DNA of 36,737 bases from Myxococcaceae bacterium (GTDB lineage: Bacteria > Myxococcota > Myxococcia > Myxococcales > Myxococcaceae): NCBI GenBank assembly GCA_019694575.1, contig JAIBBR010000041.1:1-36737 (forward strand), read 5' to 3'. Under the pieces are notes generated by a model. The model was not told the DNA's origin and ran no database searches. It was given only the letters and a program-made list of their open reading frames with translations. A program made the position numbers and the translations under genes. The number at the start of each line of letters is the position of its first letter. The first letter of the stretch is position 1. Positions 1 to 7,670 of the stretch are shown here, piece by piece.

Positions 1-124
1 TTTAGAACCCTTCCCCGTGGGGCGGCCCCCACACCCCCGAGTCATTGACGCCCGGCCTCAAATGCTCCCTTCTCACCAACGGCAAAAGATTCAGCGCGGT
101 CGTCCTTGAGGCCTCGGGTCGCGT

Positions 125-189
125 GATTTGGGACTTAGATTTGGGGTTTAGATTTTGGGGTTTGGATAATGTGTGAGTTGGGGTTTAGA
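125..189. repeat. G/T-rich short tandem repeat, telomere-like, with four G-runs
   Basis: Three near-identical 13-14 base units lie head to tail at 125-137, 138-150 and 151-164, each of the form GATTTGGGGTTTA with small changes. A fourth degenerate copy is at 177-189. The G-runs at 130-132, 143-146, 157-160 and 180-183 could form a G-quadruplex on the plus strand, although the last loop is long. The repeat starts 9 bases beyond the stop of the exporter gene. The rest of bases 1-197 shows no gene that I can support. The function is unknown. Confidence 0.6.
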
Positions 190-197
190 CAGTGGCT

Positions 198-1970
198 TTA
201 TGTGTTTTGTTGGGCCCACAGCCGCGCGTAGAGGCCTCCGCGTTTGAGCAGTTGGGCGTGCACCCCGCTTTCGACGATTCGACCTTGGCTCAGCACGTCG
301 ATGCGGTCGGCATTGATGATGCTTGAGAGCCGGTGGGCGATGACCATCACGGTGCGCCCTTGGAGCACGGTTTTGAGCGCCGCTTCGACTTCGCGCTCGC
401 CTTGAGCATCGAGGTTGCTGGTGGCTTCGTCGAGTATCAACACTTGCGCTTCGGCCAACACCGCGCGCGCGAGACAGAGCCGTTGTTTTTGGCCCCCGCT
501 CAAGGTGACGCCGCGCTCGCCGATGGGTGTTTGGTAGCCGTTGGGGAGCTCGGTGATGAAGTCGTGCGCTTGGGCGATGCGCGCGGCACGTTCGAGTTGC
601 AAGTCGGTTGCGTTACGATTGGCTACCCGCAGATTTTCTGCCACCGTCATGTCGAAGAGCATGGGCTCTTGCGTCACCAACGCGAATTGACGACGCAAGC
701 TGTCGAGGCGGGCGTTGCGAATGTCGACTCCGTCGAGCAACACCCTGCCCTCGTACGGCTGCTCGAAACGAAGCATCAGCCGCGCGATGGTGCTTTTGCC
801 TCCACCGCTCTCGCCCACCAAGGCGATGACTTTGCCCACCGGCAAGTCGAACGAGAGCGACTTGAAGACCAGCCGGTCACCATAGCGAAAACGTATGGCT
901 TCGAAGCGCAGCTCGCGACTCAGCGGCTTCAGTTCGGTTTTGCCGGTGGCCACTTCGGGCAGGCCAAGCACCGCGTCGATGCGCTCAAAAGCAGCGGCGG
1001 CGCCAAGCGCGAACTGGCTCACCCGCCCCACGTCTTTCGCCGGTTGGTAGAGCAAAATCAGCGCGCCTAAGAAAGAAACCAGCGCTTCGGGCTCTATCCA
1101 CCGGGTGGCGGCAAAAACGGCGAGCCAGAGGGCAATCGCCGCCGCGCCCATGAATTCAATCGCCGAGGGCACCAACGCCCGGTTCCATTCGGCGCGCACC
1201 AGCGAGTGGCCCAACGCTTGGGCCCGTCGAAAAAAGCGGTCACCTTCGGCCTGTTGCGCGTTGAAGACTTGCAAGGTGCGCATCGCCCCCACGCCTTCTT
1301 GCACTTGCGCGGCGAGAAGCCCCATTGAAGCCTGCGCTTCACGCAGACGCGCCAAGACTTTTTGGGTGAGAAACCAGGCGGGCAAGACGACGAGCAGAAA
1401 GATGAGCGCCGTGCCTAACGCGAGCTGCCACGAGAGCGCCACGCACACCCCGCCCAACACCAGAATGAGGAACCCGTCGCGAAACCACGAGGCCAGCGTG
1501 TAGGTGGCGGCCGTTTCGACGGCGGCCACGTCGGCGGTGAAACGGCTCAGCAAATCGCCAGTTCGCTGTTGCGACATTTGGGTGGGCGAGAGCGTGAGGA
1601 AGTGCGCGAAAAGTTGCCGCCGCACGTCGCCTACCACCCGTTGCCCGTACAAGCCCGCGTAATAAAACTGCCCGAGGTAAGCGATGCCTTTGATGAGGCC
1701 AATGGCGACAATCAACGCGGGCAGCACCCAGCGCCACTGCGCGTTGCTCCACCCCCCGAGCCAGGGTACAGCGTTCGCGAGCCACTGCGTGCCGTCGCGG
1801 CCCCCCGAGAGCACGAAGCGCAGCGCCGGGCCCAACAACCACGCATAGAGACCCGTGGTGAGGCCCAGCACCACCATGCACGCAAAGGCGCGCCCGAGCA
1901 GCCCAAAATGAGGGCGGCCAGTTGCCCATAGACGGGCGGCTCCAAAAAAGCGGGGGCTCGGCGATGGCAC
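198..1970 (-). CDS. ABC exporter, MsbA-like (fused membrane and ATPase domains)
   Basis: This is a 590-residue half-transporter of the type-1 exporter family, expected to work as a homodimer in the inner membrane. Hydrophobic segments near residues 25-50, 80-105, 160-200 and 265-310 make the membrane domain. The ATPase domain has Walker A GESGGGKS at 386-393, the Q-loop VTQEP near 432-436, signature LSGGQ at 490-494, Walker B LILDE at 511-515 and the H-loop histidine at 546. Its place 48 bases from the divergent lpxB suggests lipid A-core flipping, but neighbouring genes are the only evidence for that substrate; other lipid or multidrug exporters look the same. The start is GTG at 1970, with no clear ribosome site. 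The next methionine, residue 31, would cut into the first membrane segment. Confidence 0.9.
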   Translation of the reverse strand: MPSPSPRFFGAARLWATGRPHFGLLGRAFACMVVLGLTTGLYAWLLGPALRFVLSGGRDGTQWLANAVPWLGGWSNAQWRWVLPALIVAIGLIKGIAYLGQFYYAGLYGQRVVGDVRRQLFAHFLTLSPTQMSQQRTGDLLSRFTADVAAVETAATYTLASWFRDGFLILVLGGVCVALSWQLALGTALIFLLVVLPAWFLTQKVLARLREAQASMGLLAAQVQEGVGAMRTLQVFNAQQAEGDRFFRRAQALGHSLVRAEWNRALVPSAIEFMGAAAIALWLAVFAATRWIEPEALVSFLGALILLYQPAKDVGRVSQFALGAAAAFERIDAVLGLPEVATGKTELKPLSRELRFEAIRFRYGDRLVFKSLSFDLPVGKVIALVGESGGGKSTIARLMLRFEQPYEGRVLLDGVDIRNARLDSLRRQFALVTQEPMLFDMTVAENLRVANRNATDLQLERAARIAQAHDFITELPNGYQTPIGERGVTLSGGQKQRLCLARAVLAEAQVLILDEATSNLDAQGEREVEAALKTVLQGRTVMVIAHRLSSIINADRIDVLSQGRIVESGVHAQLLKRGGLYARLWAQQNT

Positions 1971-2018
1971 GGAACGGCAACTCTTACTCTGCTCCCCGCG
2001 ACGGTTCTACGCCCAGGT

Positions 2019-3173
2019 GTGCTAGCAGCCGTTGGGGTGGACATTCTCGTCGTCGCCGGCGAAGCGTCAGGCGATTTACACGCTGCCAACCTGGTCGCCG
2101 CCTTGAAGGCGCGCCACCCCGAGGTACGGCTTTTCGGTATGGGTGGCGAAAAGCTGAAAGCACAAGGGGTAGACCTGCTCTTTGGCTCGCACGAAATTTC
2201 GGTGATGGGCATCGCCGAAGTGGTGCCGAAAATTCCGCGCATTTTGCACGTGCTGTCGAAGCTGGCCGAGGCCGCCGCCGCGCGCAAACCTTGGTGCGCG
2301 TTGCTCGTCGACGTGCCCGACTTCAACTTGCGGCTCGCTACCCGGCTCAAGGCCCTGGGCATCAAAGTGGTTTGGTACATCAGCCCCATGGTGTGGGCAT
2401 GGCGCAAAGACCGCGTCAAACGCATTGCCCAGCTCGTCGACCGCATGTTGTGCATTTTGCCGTTCGAAGAGCGCTTCTATGCCGACACCTCCGTTTCAGC
2501 GCGCTATGTCGGCAACCCGCTGCTCGATGCGCTTCCTCAGCTGGCGCCCACGGCGTCATTTCGCCAGCAGTTGGGCCTGGCCAACGAGGGCAAGGTGCTG
2601 GCGTTGCTCCCCGGCAGCCGCCAGAGCGAAATCAACCGCATTCTTCCCACGCTGGTGGCGTCGGCCAAGGTGTTGGCGGCCCAAAACCCGGGGTTGCGCT
2701 GCGTGGTGCCCGTCGCGCCGGGGCTGAGCCGCGCGGGCATCGAAGCGCCGTTCGTCGCCGCAGGTGTCGCGGTGACGCTCGTCGAAGGGCAAGCGGCGCA
2801 AGTGGTGGGTGCTTGTGACGTGGCGGTGGTCGCGTCGGGCACTGCCACGCTCGAAGCCGCGCTGATGCAGCGCCCGCTCATCGCCGTCTACCGGCTGTCA
2901 CTTTTGAGTTACGCAGTGGGCCGTGCACTGGTGCGGTTGGAGCATTTTTCGCTCGTCAACTTGTTGCTTCGCCGCCGCGCGATACCCGAATTGTTGCAAG
3001 GCGATTTTACGCCTAAGCGCGTGGCGCAGCACGTCGAGGCATTGTGGGTCGGTGCCGAGCGCGAGCGGTTATTGGGCGACCTGACGGAACTGCGCAGTGT
3101 GTTGGGGCCAGCGGGCGCTTCAGAACGTGCCGCTGAAGAATTGTGGGCCGTTGCTACTGGCGAAAGAGGTTGA
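2019..3173 (+). CDS. lpxB: lipid-A-disaccharide synthase
   Basis: LpxB joins UDP-diacylglucosamine and lipid X to give the disaccharide of lipid A, at the inner face of the cytoplasmic membrane (GT19 family). The 384-residue product has the family landmarks in order: VVAGEASGDLHAAN at the N-terminus, YISPMVWAWR followed by LPFEERFY in the middle, then GNPLLD, LPGSRQSEI, and the nucleotide-sugar binding segment SGTATLEAAL. The length is normal. The start is taken as GTG at 2019; GTG at 2037, just before DILVVAGEASGD, is equally possible and no ribosome site decides it. The gene diverges from the MsbA-like exporter. Its last 20 bases overlap the end of the convergent kinase gene. Confidence 0.95.
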   Translation: MLAAVGVDILVVAGEASGDLHAANLVAALKARHPEVRLFGMGGEKLKAQGVDLLFGSHEISVMGIAEVVPKIPRILHVLSKLAEAAAARKPWCALLVDVPDFNLRLATRLKALGIKVVWYISPMVWAWRKDRVKRIAQLVDRMLCILPFEERFYADTSVSARYVGNPLLDALPQLAPTASFRQQLGLANEGKVLALLPGSRQSEINRILPTLVASAKVLAAQNPGLRCVVPVAPGLSRAGIEAPFVAAGVAVTLVEGQAAQVVGACDVAVVASGTATLEAALMQRPLIAVYRLSLLSYAVGRALVRLEHFSLVNLLLRRRAIPELLQGDFTPKRVAQHVEALWVGAERERLLGDLTELRSVLGPAGASERAAEELWAVATGERG

Positions 3174-5100
3174 AGCGCACTTCAGTGTCTTGGCCGTTTT
3201 TGATTTCAACGGTCTGCTCTTGCGCTTTGCCCAGCTCTTGGTTCGACACCTTCACCAGATAGCGGCCGTCCCAGAGCTCGACTTCAGAGAATGACTTGGG
3301 CTGGGTCGTCACCAATTTGCCGTCGACGAACATTTCGGCAAACGGCTCGACATGAATCGCCAGCTTGCCGCGCTGGGCCACGAACGACACTTCTATCGGT
3401 TCACCCGGCGAAAGCACCAGCGATTGTGCGCGCGAAAAGTTCAGCCCTTTGTTGACGAATTTCAACTGGTGACGCCCGGCCGGCAGCTTGAGCTCGAAAG
3501 GTGTCGAGCCGCGCTTTTTGCCGTCGACGAAAACTTCGGTGGTGGGCTCGGTCTTGAACGTCACCAATGCCTCGTCGCGGCCGGGCGGGCGGCTGGCTTC
3601 GCGGTGCGGCATGGGGTTTTCGACGTGCGACGGAGCGGGCTTTTGACTCTCGACTTCTTCAGGCTTGGCTGCTTCGGTTTCGGCGGCAGGCGGCGGCACT
3701 TCAGGTTCGGGGTTCACCGCGGGTGGGGCTGCCACCACGGCCAACACCGGCGCGGGCGGCGGAGCAATGTCGACTTTGGGTGGCTCGCCCCCCCAGACCC
3801 AGAACGCGACAGCTGCCACCAACGCCAACGCTGCAATGCCACCGCCCAGCCACACCGCCTTCGACAGGCCTGGCCCGCCCGCCAACACCACGGGGTCAGC
3901 GAGCGCGCGCGGAGGCACCTGCGACGGCAATTGGTTCGAAGCCACCGGTGGGGCAGGCAAGTGGCGCTCGGTGGGGTGATCATACCCTGGGTCAGCGCTC
4001 ACAGGCTGCACGGTGAGTTGAAGGGGCGCAGGCCCCACCGCCGGGTTGTGCAGCGGCAGCGGTTGCAGCTGAAGGGGCGCGCCTTGGTCAGGCGTGGGCA
4101 GCCACGGCTCGGTGGGCTTGCCGGGAATCAGCGTTTCGTCTTCAGGCTTCTCGGCGTTGGCGGTGACTGACGGCACGCCTCCCGAAGCGAGGTGGGTGGC
4201 ATCAGCGGCAATCACCCGAAAGAGCCGCAGCAGGTCTTCTTGCCCCACCGGGCGGCGCTCGCTCTTCAGGTAAATTTCGAGGTCGCTCTGCAACGCCGCG
4301 GCGGTCGGGTAGCGGCCTTCAGGGCTGGGGTGCAGCGCTCCGGCGAGAATGCGGCGCAGCGGCTCGGGCACGTTGGGCCGCACCTGCTCTACCGGCTTGA
4401 TGCGACCCGAGCGGGCGTTGTCGATTTGCTCGAGCTCTGTGTCACCCGCGATGGCACGGCTGTTGGTGAGCAATTCGTACAGCACCAGCCCCAGCGCGTA
4501 CACGTCGACGCGGCGGTCGATGGCTTGCCCGGTAATTTGCTCGGGCGACATGTACGGGTACTTGCCCTTCACCAAACCGGCCTGCGTTTTATGCGCGGTC
4601 TGGCTGGCCTTGGCGACGCCGAAGTCAATCACCTTCACCTGACCGGTGGTCGACAAGAGAATGTTGTGCGGGGTGACGTCGCGGTGAATGATGTGCAGCG
4701 CTTGGCCGCGGGCATTCACCGCTTGGTGGGCATAGTGGAGCGCCGAAGCCGCGTCAGCCACCACCCGGGCGGCGAGCTCAGGGTCCATAAATTCGCCTTG
4801 ACGCTCGTGCTCAAGGCTAATGGTCATCAGGTCAAAGCCGGGCACATATTCCATCGCCAGGTAGTAGCTGCCGGCGACATGGCCCAGGTCGAAAACGCGG
4901 GCGATGCCGGGGTGGTTGAGCTGTGCCACCAGGGCCGCTTCATCTAAAAACATGCGTACGAATTCGGCGTTCTCACACAGGTGTGGGTGGGGCCGCTTGA
5001 CGACGCAAATGCCCGCCGGGCCACGCGCTAAAAACACATCGGCCATGCCGCCAGCGCCAATTTTTTTCTCGAGCGTGTAGTTGCCCAAAATGTCCGGCAT
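3154..5100 (-). CDS. membrane Ser/Thr protein kinase with two C-terminal PEGA domains
   Basis: This is a Hanks-type kinase of 648 residues. The kinase domain spans about residues 8-285: glycine loop GAGGMADV near 15-22, ATP lysine K35, catalytic HRDVTPHN with D141 and N146, DFG at 159-161, and SPEQ in the activation segment. The usual lysine of HRDLKPxN is a threonine here, as in many myxobacterial kinases I know. A Pro-rich linker leads to one membrane helix near 415-436, a second Pro/Glu-rich linker, then two PEGA repeats (about 509-574 and 578-646, each with an FVDGK core) outside the membrane. I chose ATG 5100 because GAAGG lies four bases upstream; a GTG at 5118 in the same frame would add six residues. 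The target is unknown. PEGA domains often bind polymers, so an envelope-sensing role is an inference. Confidence 0.9.
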   Translation of the reverse strand: MPDILGNYTLEKKIGAGGMADVFLARGPAGICVVKRPHPHLCENAEFVRMFLDEAALVAQLNHPGIARVFDLGHVAGSYYLAMEYVPGFDLMTISLEHERQGEFMDPELAARVVADAASALHYAHQAVNARGQALHIIHRDVTPHNILLSTTGQVKVIDFGVAKASQTAHKTQAGLVKGKYPYMSPEQITGQAIDRRVDVYALGLVLYELLTNSRAIAGDTELEQIDNARSGRIKPVEQVRPNVPEPLRRILAGALHPSPEGRYPTAAALQSDLEIYLKSERRPVGQEDLLRLFRVIAADATHLASGGVPSVTANAEKPEDETLIPGKPTEPWLPTPDQGAPLQLQPLPLHNPAVGPAPLQLTVQPVSADPGYDHPTERHLPAPPVASNQLPSQVPPRALADPVVLAGGPGLSKAVWLGGGIAALALVAAVAFWVWGGEPPKVDIAPPPAPVLAVVAAPPAVNPEPEVPPPAAETEAAKPEEVESQKPAPSHVENPMPHREASRPPGRDEALVTFKTEPTTEVFVDGKKRGSTPFELKLPAGRHQLKFVNKGLNFSRAQSLVLSPGEPIEVSFVAQRGKLAIHVEPFAEMFVDGKLVTTQPKSFSEVELWDGRYLVKVSNQELGKAQEQTVEIKNGQDTEVRFNLFRQ

Positions 5101-5176
5101 GGCGCCTTCGCTTACCACCTTTTTAGAACCGTGAGCCGCCCACTTCTTTGCAACATGCTAGACGGCTTCGCACTTC

Positions 5177-5881
5177 ATGAACCCCGCCTTGGTCATCATT
5201 CCAACCTATAACGAGCGAGACAACCTCGAACCGATCAGCAGCGCTGTGCTGGCCGCCGAGCCTCGCGCTGACATATTGGTCGTCGACGACAACAGCCCTG
5301 ACGGCACCGGCCCCTTAGCCGACGCGCTGGCAGCAAAAGAGCCGCGAATTCGCGTGCTTCACCGGCAAAAAAAAGAGGGCTTGGGCCGCGCTTATTTGCA
5401 TGCATTTCAATGGGCGCTCGACGCCGGCTACACCTTCATCATCGAGATGGACGCCGACTTCAGCCATGACCCCAAGTACTTGCCGCGGCTCATCGACGAA
5501 GCGATGGCCGGCGCCGACTTGGTGCTCGGCTCGCGCTACGTCAAAGGTGGCGGCACCCTCAACTGGGGTACCGGGCGCCAAATCATCAGCAAGGGAGGCT
5601 CACTTTATGCCCGCTCGATTTTGGGCGTGGGAGTGCGCGACCTCACTGGCGGCTTCAAGTGTTTTCGCCGCGAAGTGCTGCAGTCGATGAACTTTTCGCA
5701 AGTGAAGAGCAGCGGCTATGCGTTTCAAATCGAGCTCACGTTTCGCGCGCTCAAAGCCGGTTTCAAGGTGAAAGAAATACCCATCGTCTTTGAAGACCGC
5801 CGCGTTGGCCAGTCGAAGATGAGCCGCAAGATTTTCGTCGAAGCGCTCACCATGGTGTGGAAGCTGCGGCTGACTGTTTAA
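5177..5881 (+). CDS. polyprenol-phosphate mannosyltransferase, GT2 (DPM1-like)
   Basis: This 234-residue GT-A glycosyltransferase probably moves a hexose from a nucleotide sugar to polyprenyl phosphate at the cytoplasmic membrane face. It starts IIPTYNERDNL, with the nucleotide-binding VVDDNSPDGT at about 35-44, the metal-binding DAD at 92-94 within MDADFSHDP, LVLGSRYVKGG near 120-130, and the family mark LTGGFKCFRREVL. No membrane segments or GtrA-like tail follow, so it is the soluble DPM1 form. The length is typical of bacterial polyprenol monophosphomannose synthases. The sugar (mannose or another) cannot be told from sequence alone. It lies 9 bases before the MarC-like gene, presumably in one transcript, and 76 bases from the divergent kinase. 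Confidence 0.9.
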   Translation: MNPALVIIPTYNERDNLEPISSAVLAAEPRADILVVDDNSPDGTGPLADALAAKEPRIRVLHRQKKEGLGRAYLHAFQWALDAGYTFIIEMDADFSHDPKYLPRLIDEAMAGADLVLGSRYVKGGGTLNWGTGRQIISKGGSLYARSILGVGVRDLTGGFKCFRREVLQSMNFSQVKSSGYAFQIELTFRALKAGFKVKEIPIVFEDRRVGQSKMSRKIFVEALTMVWKLRLTV

Positions 5882-5890
5882 AGGCTGGCC

Positions 5891-6508
5891 GTGGAACACC
5901 TGCTCATCGCCCTGCCCGCGGTCTTTGCCATTGTCGACCCGCTCGGCTGCGTGCCGCTTTTCATTGCCATGACCGCGCGTGACACGCCTGAAAAAGCACG
6001 CCAAATGGCGCTCAAGGCCTGCGTTACCGGAGCGGGTCTGCTGATTGTCTTCGCGCTCTTCGGAGGGCTCATTTTCAAGCTCTTCGGCGTCACCCTGGGC
6101 GCGTTTCGCGTCGCCGGCGGCATGCTCTTGATGCTGACCTCGCTCGACATGTTGCGCGGTAAGCAGTCGGCAACCCGCACTTCTGACGAAGAAGAAAAAG
6201 AAGGCGTCGAAAAAGACGACATCGCCATCGTGCCTTTGGCCATGCCGCTGTTGGCGGGGCCCGGCTCTATCGCCACGGTGATGGTGCTGATGGCCGAGGG
6301 AGACGGCCTGCAAACCGGTACCGCGGTGGTGCTGTCGATTCTCATCACCTTCGCTGCCGCTTACGCGATTTTGTCGGGCGCACCGTACATCAAGCGGGTG
6401 TTGCGACAGACCGGCATCAGCGTGATGCAACGTGTGTTCGGCTTGATTCTCGGCGCCATTGCCGTCGAAGTCATTGCCAATGGTGTGCGCGCGTTGATGA
6501 AGGCGTGA
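5891..6508 (+). CDS. MarC/SnatA-family integral membrane protein
   Basis: This is a 205-residue protein with about six membrane helices. The first helix carries FAIVDPLGCVPLF, the MarC family mark (normally DPxGxxPxF). The second half has PLAMPLLAGPGSIATVM, the matching repeat motif. A charged loop rich in Glu and Lys (about residues 98-113) separates the halves and probably lies in the cytoplasm. Members have been linked to amino-acid export, but the family is poorly defined and the old link to multiple antibiotic resistance is not supported. The start is GTG 5891, with AAAGG overlapping the upstream stop. It is convergent with rodA, 10 bases away. Confidence 0.9.
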   Translation: MEHLLIALPAVFAIVDPLGCVPLFIAMTARDTPEKARQMALKACVTGAGLLIVFALFGGLIFKLFGVTLGAFRVAGGMLLMLTSLDMLRGKQSATRTSDEEEKEGVEKDDIAIVPLAMPLLAGPGSIATVMVLMAEGDGLQTGTAVVLSILITFAAAYAILSGAPYIKRVLRQTGISVMQRVFGLILGAIAVEVIANGVRALMKA

Positions 6509-6518
6509 CGCTTCATGC

Positions 6519-7670
6519 CTAAAAAATATGCCGACGCATGCCAATGTTGATGAGCAGGCCAATGCCGAGCATCACTGAAAGCATCGAGCTGCCTCCGTAG
6601 CTCATCAGCGGCAAGGTAATGCCCGTCACCGGCAACAAACCTGTCACCATGCCGACGTTCTCGAAGACCTGCCAAAAAATCATCGCCGCGATGCCCACCG
6701 CGACGAAGGCTCCGAACCGGTCTTTGGCGTTGAACGCGACGGTGAGCGCGGCGAAGAGCAGCGCGGCGTAGAGCGTGAGCAAGAAGAGACACATGAAGAA
6801 CCCATGCTCTTCGGCCCAGACCGAGAAAATGAAGTCGGTGTGCTGCTCGGGCAGGTAACGCAAATAGGTCTGCGTGCCCTGGTTCCACCCTTTGCCCCAC
6901 ACGCCGCCAGAGCCCACTGCAATCTTCGATTGAAAAGAATGGTAGTTGCTGCCTCTCAAGTCGCTCTCGGGGTTTACCCACCCGGCGATGCGTGCGTCTT
7001 GGTGCTTCTTCAGCAAATGGCGCACCACGGTGAACTTGGGCTCGCTCTGCGGCCGCACGTAGTCGTTCCACAACACCCCGAGGCCAAGCACCGACGCGAC
7101 GAGCAAGGTCACCACCACCTGCCACTTGATGCGGGCAAAAAGAATCAGCGTCGTGGCGGTGAAAACCATCATCAGCGCGGTGCCCAGGTCAGGCTGAATC
7201 AACACCAGCACAATGGGAACCACCGCCAGCACCGACGGCACCACCAGGCGTAGAAAGCCGTAGCTCGGCTCAGTCGGCTTGAAGTCGTCGTGAAAATATT
7301 TGGCCATCATCAGCACCATGCCAATTTTCATGAACTCGGCGGGCTGCATGCGAACAGGGCCCAGCACCAACCAACTTTCGGCGCCCTTGGCTTTGTGGCC
7401 GACAAACTTCACCGCAATCAGCAACAGCAAGTTGATGATGAAAATGGGCACCGCCATGCGCTGAATCAACCGGTAGTCGACCCATGCCACCAGCGCCACG
7501 GTCATGGCTCCCAGCGCCAAATAAACAGCTTGGGCTTTCACCACCGGCGTGGGCAACCCTTTCGCCGCCGACGCCAAATTGTAAATACCCACCAGCGACA
7601 CCAAGAGCGTGGCCACCGCCAAGCCCCACGGCACGTTCATGACCATGCGCCGTTGCGCGCCGATTTGCAT
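6519..7670 (-). CDS. rodA: SEDS peptidoglycan glycosyltransferase RodA
   Basis: RodA polymerises glycan strands for lateral wall growth and pairs with the transpeptidase PBP2. The 383-residue product has about ten hydrophobic helices and the SEDS marks: GAESWLVLGPVRMQPAEFMK in the middle, AVGSGGVWGKGW with LPEQHTDFIFSVWAEE in the large loop, and PLMSYGGSSML near the C-terminus. The length matches RodA, and the neighbours favour RodA over FtsW. Its ATG shares one base with the stop of mrdA (TGATG arrangement), so translation is probably coupled. It is the last gene of the mreC-mreD-mrdA-rodA operon. Confidence 0.95.
   Translation of the reverse strand: MQIGAQRRMVMNVPWGLAVATLLVSLVGIYNLASAAKGLPTPVVKAQAVYLALGAMTVALVAWVDYRLIQRMAVPIFIINLLLLIAVKFVGHKAKGAESWLVLGPVRMQPAEFMKIGMVLMMAKYFHDDFKPTEPSYGFLRLVVPSVLAVVPIVLVLIQPDLGTALMMVFTATTLILFARIKWQVVVTLLVASVLGLGVLWNDYVRPQSEPKFTVVRHLLKKHQDARIAGWVNPESDLRGSNYHSFQSKIAVGSGGVWGKGWNQGTQTYLRYLPEQHTDFIFSVWAEEHGFFMCLFLLTLYAALLFAALTVAFNAKDRFGAFVAVGIAAMIFWQVFENVGMVTGLLPVTGITLPLMSYGGSSMLSVMLGIGLLINIGMRRHIF

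Noticed and set aside
17-32. GTGGGG/CCCCAC hairpin at the left edge as a terminator
   Set aside because: No T-run follows on either strand and it is over 160 bases past the nearest stop codon.
1922-2818. Plus-strand open frame of about 298 codons overlapping lpxB in another frame
   Set aside because: The lpxB frame carries all family motifs; this one is Arg/Ala/Gly-rich text.
5600-6562. Long minus-strand open frame of about 320 codons opposite the mannosyltransferase end and the MarC-like gene
   Set aside because: It is antisense to two well-supported genes, is full of His/Gln/Arg-rich low-complexity text and has no family pattern. Such shadows are common at this GC content.
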